DNA of 51,734 nucleotides from Bacillota bacterium (GCA_023439835.1 JAEXUW010000010.1:1-51734); one strand, 5' to 3'. Counted from the first letter of the stretch, positions 42,333-51,352 are shown. Notes: generated by a model not told the origin, from the sequence alone. Translations and numbers: made by a program.

Positions 42333-43319
42333 TTAATGAATAAGCTGTGATAGTATTATAAATGAAGCATAGCTTAGTGTTATTCCTGCGCCCAATAGCG
42401 CGTATAAAGGAACAAGCTTTTTATTTCCATTTTCGCTCTTTGATTTAATAACCAATGTCACAACGACAAGAATCGCGCTGACAGAGCCAAGCACGACAAG
42501 CAGCTTTGACTGTGTGTCGCTTGAATATACTGAACCCTTTCGGTAAATCAAGTCGCCGACGGCGAGAATACAGAAATTGAAAATTCCGCTTCCCATTATA
42601 TTACCGACACAGGCGTTGAAGTTCCCCTTTCTGACAAGTGCGATTGATGAGGTAAGCTCAGGAAGTGAAGTCGCAACCCCCAAGAAAACGGCACCGGCAA
42701 AGGTTGCGCCTAGGCTCAGCTCCTTTTCCAGCATATCGGTGACTTTTGTTATCCCTATTGAAACTGAAACCAGCAAAACCGCAAGCGCAGAAAATCTTAT
42801 GCCAATCTGCTTTAATGTCAGAGGCGAATCGCTTTCACCATCCTCTGACGCCGTATCGCCCGCCATGAAGCGAATTGAAAGGGCGTAAAGAGCAATGATT
42901 ATTACTGAATAAATGCTGATGTTGAAATATGTGTAGTCCTTCTGAAAATAAACAGGCACCGCCATAAGAATAAAAAGCACCAGTGTGAAAACGGCTGTCG
43001 GTATATGACTTTTTCCGACTGTGGCACGGCTGAATTTCTTTGCGGCGAAGAGTGTGAGAACGCCAAGAACGAACATATTGAAAATGTTGCTACCCAGAAT
43101 ATTTCCTATTACCATTTTAGGCTGATTAACAATAGTGACAGCAGATATACTAGTGAAAAGCTCGGGGAGGCTAGTGACAGCAGCAAGTATAACTCCACCG
43201 ATAAAAGCGCCAGATAGATTTGACTTTTTGTCTATTAAATCAACATAGTGTGCAAGCTTAATTGAAAGAACAACAACGGTAGCGGCAAGAACAAGATACA
43301 ATCCGATAATGATTGCCAT
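42333..43319 (-). CDS. CaCA-family calcium/sodium (cation) antiporter
   Basis: The 328-aa membrane protein has about ten segments in two inverted halves. Both alpha repeats are visible: AVTSLPELFTSISA with GNILGSNIFN, and VATSLPELTSSIAL with GNIMGSGIFNF. A Ser/Glu/Asp-rich cytoplasmic loop (about 150-168) separates the halves. The family exchanges Ca2+ (or K+) for Na+ or H+; the exact ions are uncertain. It is the first gene of an operon with ppk. Polyphosphate chelates divalent cations, which would make the pairing sensible; that is inference. Confidence 0.92.
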   Translation of the reverse strand: MAIIIGLYLVLAATVVVLSIKLAHYVDLIDKKSNLSGAFIGGVILAAVTSLPELFTSISAVTIVNQPKMVIGNILGSNIFNMFVLGVLTLFAAKKFSRATVGKSHIPTAVFTLVLFILMAVPVYFQKDYTYFNISIYSVIIIALYALSIRFMAGDTASEDGESDSPLTLKQIGIRFSALAVLLVSVSIGITKVTDMLEKELSLGATFAGAVFLGVATSLPELTSSIALVRKGNFNACVGNIMGSGIFNFCILAVGDLIYRKGSVYSSDTQSKLLVVLGSVSAILVVVTLVIKSKSENGNKKLVPLYALLGAGITLSYASFIILSQLIH

Positions 43320-43405
43320 TTTAATACATCCAATCTGAATTTTAATTTTAATGCAGGAAGAAACACTTATTCTTAAATTATTGAGACAACCTGCACTTAT
43401 TATTC

Positions 43406-43434
43406 ATTATAAAATCCGCTGTTGCTGTTGTCAA
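43406..43434 (-). promoter_or_regulatory. Consensus promoter of the antiporter-ppk operon
   Basis: TTGACA, a 17-nt spacer and TATAAT lie on the minus strand, a perfect match. The leader is about 85 nt and contains TGCAGG and CCTGCA, which could pair. Confidence 0.85.
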
Positions 43435-43600
43435 GAATATAATATTTTTTTATGAAAATAATGTAAGCTTATTGTAAAGCCAATGTATAATTCGATATAT
43501 TGTGACAGAATAAGCGATTTTCTGCGACTGATTGTTGTAGCATTGCATTATTATGCGATTTATGATAAAATTATTTCTATTGAATAAGCTGGGGGAAATT

Positions 43601-44380
43601 ATGTTATCATACACACCTTATCAGTGGATACTTTTCTTTTTCATTTATTGCTTTGTGGGCTGGATAATAGAATCTTCTATTGTATCATTAGAGGAGAGGA
43701 AGCCTGTCAACAGGGGCTTTCTCAGAATCCCCATGCTCCCGCTTTACGGCTTTGGGGCAATAGCAATACTTTTTTCGGTGCTTCCCGTCAGGGGGAACCC
43801 GACACTTGTGTATATATGCGGTGCTTTGAGCGCTACTCTCCTTGAATATATAACCGGCTTTGCGATGGAGATTATATTTAAGGTTAAGTACTGGGATTAC
43901 AGCAAATATGAGTATAATTTAAGCGGTCGTATTTGTCTTATGTCGTCGCTCTTTTGGGGCTTTCTATCTCTCCTTTTGACATTTCAGCTTCACGCTTTCA
44001 CCGAAAGTCTTGTGCTAAGGCTTTCTCAGAGGAGTGTTATTATAATCGACTGCATTATCGGCGCTGTTTTTCTCGCAGATTTAATCTATTCGTTTAAGTC
44101 GGCAATAGACCTTAAAAATATTCTTTCAAGAATGACAGAGCTTAAAAATGAGCTTGGCGTGCTTATTTCGCAAAAGGCTGAGGAGTCTGAAAGAACACAG
44201 GCAGTTATTGCAAAAATCGCATTAATTAAGTCTGAGCGTCAGAAGCTTCTTGCGAGAATAAACTACTATGTTAAGTCGATTGTGAAGGCTCACCCGATGG
44301 CGACCTCATCGAAGTTTAACGAAGCGCTTAAAGAGCTGAGAGCTTCACTGAAAAACAAGATAGACAAAAATAAAAAGTGA
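43601..44380 (+). CDS. Putative ABC-transporter type IV membrane protein (PF06541 family)
   Basis: The 259-aa protein has about five membrane segments (residues 5-170) and a cytoplasmic helical tail (about 175-259). The start YQWILFFFIYCFVGWIIES, then ERKPVNRGFL and PLYGFG, are the hallmark of this Firmicutes family, annotated only by a weak link to ABC transporters. ATG at 43601 is preferred because GGGGG lies 5 nt upstream. Function is unknown. It begins a plus-strand run ending with rsmI. Confidence 0.85.
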   Translation: MLSYTPYQWILFFFIYCFVGWIIESSIVSLEERKPVNRGFLRIPMLPLYGFGAIAILFSVLPVRGNPTLVYICGALSATLLEYITGFAMEIIFKVKYWDYSKYEYNLSGRICLMSSLFWGFLSLLLTFQLHAFTESLVLRLSQRSVIIIDCIIGAVFLADLIYSFKSAIDLKNILSRMTELKNELGVLISQKAEESERTQAVIAKIALIKSERQKLLARINYYVKSIVKAHPMATSSKFNEALKELRASLKNKIDKNKK

Positions 44381-44392
44381 AAAGGAACATTT

Positions 44393-44920
44393 ATGAAAAA
44401 GCAAACAAAATTTTATAACGTTATCTTCCCCATATGGTTTTTAATTTTTCTTCCGCCGGTATGGCTTATAGTCATTCCCGCGAATTTTCTAATTGACACT
44501 ATTGTGCTTTTAATTTCGCTGATTTTCGTGTGCCGTGACACAAGGGGCGTAAAGGAATTTTACAAAAGGTCAATCATCAAGGTTTGTATAATCGGATTTT
44601 TGTGCGATGCCGTCGGAGCAGGGCTTCTTGCGCTGTCTCAGTTTGTTTTCGCTGATTTTCTCGACTCAATAGTCCCCGGAACATCAAATGCTGTCGCATA
44701 CAGCCCCTTTGACACTCCGCTTGCTTTGGCAATAGTAATTGTGTCGATTTTGATTGCGGGCTTTCTCATTTACTTTTTAAACGAAAAGCTTTCATTTAAC
44801 AGTACAAATCTAAGGCTTAATGATAAAAAGTCGTTGGCAATTAAGCTTGCTATCTTCACCGCACCGTATACCTTTTTAATTCCGTACAGCTTCTTTGACC
44901 GTCTGTTCGGAATATATTGA
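44393..44920 (+). CDS. Integral membrane protein of unknown function
   Basis: The 175-aa protein has about four membrane segments (near 12-50, 62-85, 105-125 and 150-172) and no known motif. AAAAGGA precedes the ATG, 12 bases after the preceding gene; the dus gene follows 17 bases later. It is probably co-transcribed with both. Confidence 0.7.
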   Translation: MKKQTKFYNVIFPIWFLIFLPPVWLIVIPANFLIDTIVLLISLIFVCRDTRGVKEFYKRSIIKVCIIGFLCDAVGAGLLALSQFVFADFLDSIVPGTSNAVAYSPFDTPLALAIVIVSILIAGFLIYFLNEKLSFNSTNLRLNDKKSLAIKLAIFTAPYTFLIPYSFFDRLFGIY

Positions 44921-44937
44921 TTTTTTTGGAGCAATGA

Positions 44938-45930
44938 ATGAAGAAAATTACCATTGTGAATGTTGAAATTAATCAGACAGCCTGTCTGGCGCCGATGGCA
45001 TCGGTTGCCGACAGAGCTTATAGAACTATATGCCGTGAATACGGCGCTTCATATGTCGTCAGCGAAATGATATCATCAAAGGGGCTGAGCTTTAGCGATA
45101 AGAAAACAGCCGAGCTTTGTGTGGTTACTGAAATTGAGAGGCCAATGGCACTTCAGATTTTTGGTGAAGAACCAATTCACATTGAACGCTCAGTTGAATT
45201 AATAAATAAATATACACCCTGTCTAATTGATATTAATATGGGCTGTCCCGTCCCGAAAATTGCCGGAAACGGCAGCGGAAGCGCACTCATGAAGAATCCG
45301 GGGCTTGCTTGTGAAATAGTGAAAGCGGCAGTAAGGGCAGCGGCGGTTCCTGTAACGGTGAAAATACGCTCAGGCTGGGATGATGACAGCATAAACGCCG
45401 TTGAGTTCTCAAAAATGCTTGAGCAAAGCGGTGCGGCGGCGATAACCGTTCACGGAAGAACAAGAAAGCAGATGTACAGCGGAAAAGCTGATTGGGAGAT
45501 TATCAGAAAAGTCAAGGAGGCTGTCGCCATTCCAGTTATCGGGAACGGTGATGTTTCATCGGTTTCCGACTGTGTCAAAATGTATGAGCAAACCGGCTGT
45601 GACCTTGTCATGATAGGGCGGGGGAGCTATGGACGGCCATGGCTTTTTCATCAGATTGATGAGTTTTTTAAAAGCGGCAGTGTTCCGCCAGAGCCTGACG
45701 TGAACGAGCGAATTGAAATTATGCTCAGGCATGCACGCATGATGGTTTCCTTCAAGGGTGAAAGCGTCGGAATCAGAGAGGCGAGAAGAATTTGCGCTTT
45801 ATATATAAAGGGAATGAAGAACGCCGCTGTTTTCAGAAACGAATGCGGAAAGCTCACAAGCCTTGTCGATCTTGAAAGGCTTTCAGATAAAATAAGAATC
45901 CAGCCGGAGGGGGAAGAGCATGACGGTTAA
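44938..45930 (+). CDS. dus: tRNA-dihydrouridine synthase (DusB type)
   Basis: This flavoenzyme reduces uridines in tRNA D-loops with NADPH. The 330-aa protein has the FMN-binding start LAPMASVADRAYR, the DINMGCPVPKIAGNGSGSAL catalytic region with its Cys, VKIRSGWDD, VHGRTRKQMYSG and IGRGSYGRPWLF. GGAG lies about 6 nt upstream of the start codon. The end overlaps the Smr-domain gene by 11 bases. Confidence 0.95.
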   Translation: MKKITIVNVEINQTACLAPMASVADRAYRTICREYGASYVVSEMISSKGLSFSDKKTAELCVVTEIERPMALQIFGEEPIHIERSVELINKYTPCLIDINMGCPVPKIAGNGSGSALMKNPGLACEIVKAAVRAAAVPVTVKIRSGWDDDSINAVEFSKMLEQSGAAAITVHGRTRKQMYSGKADWEIIRKVKEAVAIPVIGNGDVSSVSDCVKMYEQTGCDLVMIGRGSYGRPWLFHQIDEFFKSGSVPPEPDVNERIEIMLRHARMMVSFKGESVGIREARRICALYIKGMKNAAVFRNECGKLTSLVDLERLSDKIRIQPEGEEHDG

Positions 45931-46171
45931 AAAAATCGGGCACAATCTTGAAGCCGACATTCACGGCATGACCGTTTTGGAAGCTAAGAAGGAGCTTGAG
46001 AAATTAATATCACGCTGTGACAAGTCAACTCATGAAATTGACGTCATTCACGGCTGTCACGGCGGAACGGCACTCTTAAACCTTGTTCGCAAGGATTTGA
46101 AGCACCCGCGGCTGGTTAAAAAAATACTATCGCTTAATAACGGAATGACAACCCTTGTCATCAAGCCGTAA
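45920..46171 (+). CDS. Small Smr-domain protein
   Basis: The 83-aa protein is a lone Smr (MutS2 C-terminal) domain with the two hallmark blocks DIHGMTVLEAKKEL and VIHGCHGGTALLNLV; the latter varies the usual HGxGxG loop as HGCHGG. Smr domains bind or cut nucleic acid. It is embedded between dus and a methyltransferase gene, overlapping the former, so an RNA-linked role is plausible. GGAGGGGG precedes the ATG. Confidence 0.85.
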   Translation: MTVKKIGHNLEADIHGMTVLEAKKELEKLISRCDKSTHEIDVIHGCHGGTALLNLVRKDLKHPRLVKKILSLNNGMTTLVIKP

Positions 46172-46182
46172 CGGAGGGCTTT

Positions 46183-46899
46183 GTGAAATATAGCTTTGAA
46201 AAACTCAGCGACACAATTGAAATATGTATCAGTGACGAACACCGTTTTGGAACAGACGCATTTCTTCTTGCGGACTTTTCAAGACCTAAGCATAAGGATA
46301 ACGTCTGTGACCTTTGTTCAGGAAGCGGAATTGTTGCTTTGCTTATGAAAAGAAACAGTCAGCCAAAGAGTATACTAGCCGTTGAAATTCAAGAGTCGGC
46401 TGTCAGCTTGATTGAAAAATCAATCGAAAAATCCTTGCTGACAGGGCTGACACCGCTTTGCGCCGATCTTCGTGAAATTAGCCGCTTGCCCTCTCATGGC
46501 GAGTTTGATCTAGTTACCTGCAATCCGCCGTACAAGATTGACAACACAGGTGCAAAAAACGAAAATGAGGCTTCGTCAATCGCAAGACACGAGGTGTTAT
46601 GCACCGCCGACGATGTGTGCAAAGCTGCGTCAAAGCTTTTAAAGCCGGGCGGTCGGCTTTGCCTTTGTAACAGACCTGAAAGATTATGCGACGTAATTAT
46701 ATCAATGAAAAAATATAAGCTTGAGCCTAAACGGCTAAGGTTTGTGAGCAAGAATCCGTCATCACAGCCGTGGCTTTTTCTGATAGAAGGGAAAAAGGGA
46801 GCAAAGCCGTTTTTACAGGTGGAAAAGCCGTTATTTATTCAAGGAGAAAACGGTTTTTCAGACGAGCTAAAAAAAATATACGGAAACGGGGTTAAATAA
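46183..46899 (+). CDS. tRNA1(Val) adenine-37 N6-methyltransferase-like (TrmN6/YabB)
   Basis: The 238-aa class I methyltransferase has the AdoMet block VCDLCSGSGIVALLM and the N6-adenine catalytic motif NPPY (VTCNPPYK). The opening DEHRFGTDAFLLADF is typical of the YfiC/YabB group. Start GTG with GGAGGG four bases upstream. It shares its last base with the rsmI ATG (TAATG). The pairing with rsmI is the same as yabB-yabC in B. subtilis, supporting the assignment. Confidence 0.9.
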   Translation: MKYSFEKLSDTIEICISDEHRFGTDAFLLADFSRPKHKDNVCDLCSGSGIVALLMKRNSQPKSILAVEIQESAVSLIEKSIEKSLLTGLTPLCADLREISRLPSHGEFDLVTCNPPYKIDNTGAKNENEASSIARHEVLCTADDVCKAASKLLKPGGRLCLCNRPERLCDVIISMKKYKLEPKRLRFVSKNPSSQPWLFLIEGKKGAKPFLQVEKPLFIQGENGFSDELKKIYGNGVK

Positions 46900-47729
46900 T
46901 GAGCGGAACACTTTATGTTGTCGGAACCCCTATCGGTAATCTTTCCGACATGACCTTTCGTGCGGTTGAAACACTAAAAAGCGTTGACTTTATCGCCTGT
47001 GAGGACACTAGGGTTTCATCAAAGCTTTTAAACCATTTTGAAATAAAAAAACCGCTTGTGAGTTATTATGAGCACAACTCAAAGGCAAGCGGAGAGAATA
47101 TAGTATCAAGGCTTATTTCTGGTGAAAGCTGTGCTGTTGTCACCGATGCGGGTATGCCCTGCATTTCAGACCCCGGCGAAGAGCTGGTGAAGCTATGTTA
47201 TGAAAACAACATCAGCGTTGCGGTTGTTCCGGGGCCTAGTGCAGTTGTTTCTGCGCTTGCGATTAGCGGACTTTCGACGTCAAGGTTTTCGTTTGAGGGG
47301 TTTCTTTCCACCGCAAAAAAAAGCCGGTTTGAGCATCTTGCTCAGGCGGCGAGAGATACCCACACGCTGATATTTTATGAAGCGCCGCACAAGCTTGTTT
47401 CAACCTTAAAGGATATGCTGGAGTTTTTCGGCGACAGGAAAATTTCGCTGTGTCGTGAGCTTACAAAACTTCACGAAACGGTATTCAGAACGACGCTTAA
47501 ACAGGCGCTTGCTTATTATGAGGGGAACAAGCCTAAGGGCGAGTTTGTTTTAATTATTCAAGGCGCTAATGCCGATGAAAATGCTGAAGCGCTGACCATT
47601 GAATCGGCGATAGAAAGCGTCAAGGCACTGGTCGAAAAAGGTATGCGCTCAGTTGATGCGTGCAGAGAGATTGCAAAGGCAACTGACTTTACAAAAAGTG
47701 AGCTTTATCAGAAGTATCTTGAAGAGTAA
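46899..47729 (+). CDS. rsmI: 16S rRNA (cytidine1402-2'-O)-methyltransferase
   Basis: This enzyme methylates C1402 of 16S rRNA near the P site. The 276-aa protein has the tetrapyrrole-methylase-like fold with YVVGTPIGNLSDMTFRA, FIACEDTRVSSKLL, DAGMPCISDPG (the usual form is DAGTPGISDPG), VPGPSAVVSALA and FEGFL. Length is normal. It is the last gene of the plus-strand run and is followed by a terminator. Confidence 0.96.
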   Translation: MSGTLYVVGTPIGNLSDMTFRAVETLKSVDFIACEDTRVSSKLLNHFEIKKPLVSYYEHNSKASGENIVSRLISGESCAVVTDAGMPCISDPGEELVKLCYENNISVAVVPGPSAVVSALAISGLSTSRFSFEGFLSTAKKSRFEHLAQAARDTHTLIFYEAPHKLVSTLKDMLEFFGDRKISLCRELTKLHETVFRTTLKQALAYYEGNKPKGEFVLIIQGANADENAEALTIESAIESVKALVEKGMRSVDACREIAKATDFTKSELYQKYLEE

Positions 47730-47752
47730 AGGCATATAGCGTTACAAACAAA

Positions 47753-47786
47753 ACCCGCCCATTCTAAAGAAAGGGCGGGTATTTTT
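47753..47786 (+). terminator. Bidirectional terminator after rsmI
   Basis: An 8-bp GC-rich stem ACCCGCCC/GGGCGGGT with a 12-nt loop is followed by ATTTTT; minus-strand tail TTTGTTTG. It lies between convergent genes. Confidence 0.85.
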
Positions 47787-49038
47787 ATAATGCTTCGACT
47801 CTGTCAAAGCCACCTTTATTATAGAAAAGCTCTCTGATTGCTATTGCAGCGCCGGCAAGAAATCTGTTTTTTGTGTCAATCGAGCTAAGGGTAATTATAT
47901 CGGCTACATCCTCACCGCCGATTCTTTTGATGATATCCTTGAGAAAATCAATGTGATTGTCAATCAGCTTGAAGCTGTGAAGAACAATCCTTTGAGGATT
48001 TGTGGTGTAAATAAGATTATTGATTAAAACGGCAAGAAGCTCATTGCATTTGTCAATCATCTCAATAATAGGCTTGTCGCCTGAATGATACGCTTCAAGA
48101 ATCGTGTCCATTACAACCTTGTTAATGTTCGCGTTTGTTACCTTAAATAAAACAGGCGTGCTTTCATTTGAATAGAGCTTTTTTGCCTTTGAAATTATTC
48201 CTGAAGGCGAAAGCTCTGCTTTGACACTGCCTTTTCTTTTGAAATTTTCAAGCTCAACCTCAGAGCCTGGATTAATAATAATATTATCAACGAAATTCGT
48301 TCTGTTATCATATGAAACAATAGGGTCGTGGCGGTCGGTTACTACAAAATTAAAGCTCTCCCCATACTGAAGGAAGGCGAGATTGTGGCGGTTCGGGTTA
48401 ACTTCCTTGTCAAAATCAATATTCGCCATTGCCGTTCCTTTGACTGAATTGTCGGCAACAACGGGAAGATGACATATCTCATATATCTCACCGATAAGCT
48501 TTGTAAAGTCTGATTTTTCCTTCGTGGAATTTACGCCCATTCTTGAATACATTGTGGGGAACACTGCAAGTCCCACACCTAAAAGCCTGTCCGCATCCAG
48601 ACAGTTATAAGTCATCAGCTCACCGTATGAAGCTTTAATAAAGTCGATAATTTCATTATAGCCGACAGATTTGTTGATGTTGAAATTCCTTTTATCCAAA
48701 ACCTCACCGGCTAGTGTAGCAAGCCCGACTCCGACAATTTTTTCTTCGATAATTATTCCAACCACAAATTTATAATTATGATTAATATCTATAAGTATTT
48801 TTTTTCTGCCCCGTGGAGCTCTTTCGGTCAGATGCTTGTATTCGCCGATTTCAACGATAACCCCCTGCTCAATCATTTCATTGGTAATAATGGTTACAGC
48901 AGCTCTTGTCAGTTCAAGCTGACCGGCTATATCAATTCTTGAAGTCGGGCCGTTCTGCTTTAAAATCCTCAGAACCTGCATTCTGTTCTGACGTTTTAAA
49001 TCCAGTTTGCTAATGCCGTGTTGCTCCAGATTAATCAC
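47785..49038 (-). CDS. ROK-family transcriptional regulator lacking kinase and zinc motifs
   Basis: The 417-aa protein has an N-terminal winged helix (SRIDIAGQLELTRAAVTIITNE, residues about 33-54) and a ROK-like domain (about 85-410). The family zinc motif CxCGxxGCxE is not found; the aligned region reads ENFKRKGSVKAELSPSGI. The phosphate-site END-A block is DNSVKGTA, and the GxGIGxG signature region reads YGESFNFVVTD. It is therefore a regulator, not a sugar kinase, and of a divergent branch. GTG at 49038 sits close to GAGAGGG; a start a few codons later is possible. It is divergent from metY, which it might control. Confidence 0.85.
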   Translation of the reverse strand: MINLEQHGISKLDLKRQNRMQVLRILKQNGPTSRIDIAGQLELTRAAVTIITNEMIEQGVIVEIGEYKHLTERAPRGRKKILIDINHNYKFVVGIIIEEKIVGVGLATLAGEVLDKRNFNINKSVGYNEIIDFIKASYGELMTYNCLDADRLLGVGLAVFPTMYSRMGVNSTKEKSDFTKLIGEIYEICHLPVVADNSVKGTAMANIDFDKEVNPNRHNLAFLQYGESFNFVVTDRHDPIVSYDNRTNFVDNIIINPGSEVELENFKRKGSVKAELSPSGIISKAKKLYSNESTPVLFKVTNANINKVVMDTILEAYHSGDKPIIEMIDKCNELLAVLINNLIYTTNPQRIVLHSFKLIDNHIDFLKDIIKRIGGEDVADIITLSSIDTKNRFLAGAAIAIRELFYNKGGFDRVEAL

Positions 49039-49216
49039 CCTCTCAAAAAAATAACTAAATTTACAAATTTAACTTTTATAATTTTACAACATATTGGGCA
49101 AAGATATTTGAATATTTTATTAATAAATGTAACCTTATGTGTAAAATAATCGTATTTCAAAGAATATTAATATGAATTACTAAAATTGTTAACCCGTATA
49201 CAAATATGTCGTTCTA

Positions 49217-49245
49217 TTGACAGCAGAGGGTGTTTGTGCTATAAT
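49217..49245 (+). promoter_or_regulatory. Consensus sigma-A promoter of metY
   Basis: TTGACA (49217-49222), a 17-nt spacer and TATAAT (49240-49245) match the consensus perfectly. Confidence 0.88.
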
Positions 49246-49261
49246 TCATGTCTAATGCTAA

Positions 49262-49283
49262 ATGTATACTATTTATTATACAT
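49262..49283. promoter_or_regulatory. Inverted repeat in the metY leader
   Basis: ATGTATA-N8-TATACAT lies about 10 bases downstream of the predicted start point and before the ribosome site AAAGGAG. It is placed as a roadblock operator or a leader hairpin. No SAM riboswitch fits in the 55-nt leader. Confidence 0.45.
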
Positions 49284-49307
49284 ATTAAATGTAAAGGAGC
49301 TGTTTTG

Positions 49308-50570
49308 ATGAACATTGAAACAAAATGTCTGCATTCAGGATACATACCCAAGAACGGCGAGCCAAGGGTTGTTCCTATTGTTCAAAGCACAACGTATGTA
49401 TTTGATTCCACTGACCATATCGGTCAGCTTTTTGATATGCCGACAGAGCATATGTATTCAAGGTTTTCAAATCCGACTGTTGATGCCGTTGAAAAGAAAA
49501 TTGCCGAGCTTGAGGGCGGTGCCGCTGCAATGTGCACATCAAGCGGACAGGCTGCTTCACTTCTTTCTATATTAAATGTGTGTTCGTCAGGGGATAGCTT
49601 CATTTCAACCGGAACAATATATGGCGGAACGGTAAACCTGTTTGCTGTTACTCTAAAAAAATTCGGAATTGAGTGTATCTTTGTGAGTGCCGACGCCTCT
49701 GAAGAGGAAATTCAGGCGAAATTCAAGCCTAACACAAAGGCGGTATTCGGTGAAACTATTGCTAATCCGGCGATTGCAGTTTTTGATATTGAAAAATTTG
49801 CGGATATTGCTCATAAAAACGGCGTTCCGCTAATAGTTGACAATACTTTTGCGACACCGATTTTGTGCAGGCCGATTGAATTCGGTGCTGATATTGTAAT
49901 TCATTCCACCACAAAATATCTTGACGGTCATGCGCTTCAGGTCGGGGGAGTTATTGTTGACAGCGGTAAGTTTGACTGGACGAGCGGAAAGTTCCCTGAA
50001 TTCACTGAGCCTGATGAAAGCTATCACGGCGTAATTTACACAAAGGATTTCGGGAATATCGCATACATTATTAAAGCAAGAATGCAGCTGATGAGAGATA
50101 TGGGTTGTTATCCAGCGGCACATTCAGCTTTTCTTTTAAATCTCGGGCTTGAAACTTTACCGCTTAGAATGAAGCAGTATTGTATAAATGCAACGGCTGT
50201 CGCGCAATTTCTTGATTCCTCACCTAAAATTGAGAGTGTTAGTTATCCTGTATTGGCGGGGAGTAAATATACAGAGCTTGTTAAAAAATATCTTCCCAAC
50301 GGTGTCAGTGGTGTTATTTCATTCACTATTAAGGGTGGAAGACAAAACGCAGTCAAATTTATGGACAGCTTGAAGCTTGCTTCAAATGTTGTTCATGTCG
50401 CTGATATCAGAACCTGCGTGCTTCATCCGGCATCGGCAACACACCGCCAGCTCACTGATGAGCAGCTTATTGCAGCGGGAATCAACCCCGGCATGATAAG
50501 ATTTTCTGTCGGTCTTGAAAATGTTGAGGATATTATTTCTGACATCAAGCAGGCTCTTGAAAATGTATAA
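49308..50570 (+). CDS. metY: O-acetylhomoserine sulfhydrylase (MetY type, PLP enzyme)
   Basis: The enzyme joins O-acetylhomoserine with sulfide (or methanethiol) to form homocysteine (or methionine). The 420-aa Cys/Met-metabolism PLP protein has YSRFSNPTVDAVEKKIAELE, the PLP-ring block SSGQAA, LIVDNTFATP with the pyridine-binding Asp, and the PLP Lys in HSTTKYLDGH. The length and the insertion after the PLP Lys (residues about 220-240) favour MetY over MetB or methionine gamma-lyase, but the latter is not excluded. ATG at 49308 is preferred for its AAAGGAG; an earlier in-frame start falls at the transcription start. Together with metF and metH in this window it completes homocysteine synthesis and methylation. 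Confidence 0.88.
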   Translation: MNIETKCLHSGYIPKNGEPRVVPIVQSTTYVFDSTDHIGQLFDMPTEHMYSRFSNPTVDAVEKKIAELEGGAAAMCTSSGQAASLLSILNVCSSGDSFISTGTIYGGTVNLFAVTLKKFGIECIFVSADASEEEIQAKFKPNTKAVFGETIANPAIAVFDIEKFADIAHKNGVPLIVDNTFATPILCRPIEFGADIVIHSTTKYLDGHALQVGGVIVDSGKFDWTSGKFPEFTEPDESYHGVIYTKDFGNIAYIIKARMQLMRDMGCYPAAHSAFLLNLGLETLPLRMKQYCINATAVAQFLDSSPKIESVSYPVLAGSKYTELVKKYLPNGVSGVISFTIKGGRQNAVKFMDSLKLASNVVHVADIRTCVLHPASATHRQLTDEQLIAAGINPGMIRFSVGLENVEDIISDIKQALENV

Positions 50571-50592
50571 TAATTTCAGATAATAAATAATT

Positions 50593-50642
50593 CAGCCGTA
50601 TTCATCTTTCAAATAAGAAAGAGCAATACGGCTGTTTTCATT
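50593..50642 (+). terminator. Bidirectional terminator between metY and sleB
   Basis: CAGCCGTATT pairs with AATACGGCTG, with an inner CTTTC/GAAAG stem. TTTTCATTTTT follows on plus; the minus side has TTATTTATTA. It lies between convergent genes. Confidence 0.85.
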
Positions 50643-50643
50643 T

Positions 50644-51324
50644 TTATGAACAGAACAGGTGAGCGCCGATGGTTGTTATCACAGGGCGTGAACGAATCCA
50701 TTTGTTATCTGTTTTTGCGGGATTATAATAGTATATTGCACCGCCTGAGGGGTCTGTTCCGTTTATCGCATCACGTGCGGCCCGATAGGCAGAATCGGAT
50801 ACAGGCTCATTGAACTGACCGTCGGTGATTGCGGTGAAGGCACCTGGTTGATAAATTACGCCTGAGAGTGTGTCGGGAAAAGATGGGTGCTGAACTCTGT
50901 TGAGAACAACTGCTCCCACTGCTACCTGACCGACATAAGGCTCGCCTCTGGCTTCTGCAGAAATAATTCTCGCAAGAAGGTTTATATTTGCTTCCGTCGA
51001 TGCCGGAACGCTTCCGATTGTTATTCCAAGCGCTCTCAATGTCTGAGGACCCGCAATTCCATCAACGGTCAGCCCTTGCTGCTTTTGGAATTTGCGGACT
51101 GCTTCCTCTGTAATTGAGCCGTAATAGCCTGTTACATTGGCTTTAAAAAGCCCCCTATCCTTGAGAGCCTCCTGAATTGCAGTTACTTCTGAACCGCTTG
51201 AACCTAATTTTGAAAGAACATCATACGTGTCAAAGTCATACATTATATAACATGAGCGTATGACGAGAACGTTAAGTAGAATAATTAGTGCAAGTTTGAA
51301 AAATGACGCCGACTTCGTATTCAT
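50644..51324 (-). CDS. sleB: Spore cortex-lytic enzyme SleB
   Basis: SleB is a lytic transglycosylase that degrades spore cortex during germination. The 226-aa protein has an N-terminal signal or anchor segment (about 8-28) and a peptidoglycan-binding domain (about 38-100: SEVTAIQEALKDRGLF, YYGSITEEAVRKFQKQQGL). A hydrolase_2 (SleB/CwlJ) domain follows (about 115-226) with the catalytic Glu in IISAEARGEPYVGQVAVGAV and GAIYYYNPAKT. GGAGG precedes the ATG. No ypeB partner lies beside it. The sigma-G-like promoter fits forespore expression. It is direct evidence for a spore-former. Confidence 0.94.
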   Translation of the reverse strand: MNTKSASFFKLALIILLNVLVIRSCYIMYDFDTYDVLSKLGSSGSEVTAIQEALKDRGLFKANVTGYYGSITEEAVRKFQKQQGLTVDGIAGPQTLRALGITIGSVPASTEANINLLARIISAEARGEPYVGQVAVGAVVLNRVQHPSFPDTLSGVIYQPGAFTAITDGQFNEPVSDSAYRAARDAINGTDPSGGAIYYYNPAKTDNKWIRSRPVITTIGAHLFCS

Positions 51325-51352
51325 AACAATCCTCCGATTTATAAGGTATATA

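Noticed and set aside
49246..49307. SAM riboswitch or T-box before metY
   Set aside because: The leader between promoter and start codon is about 55 nt and shows only one short inverted repeat.
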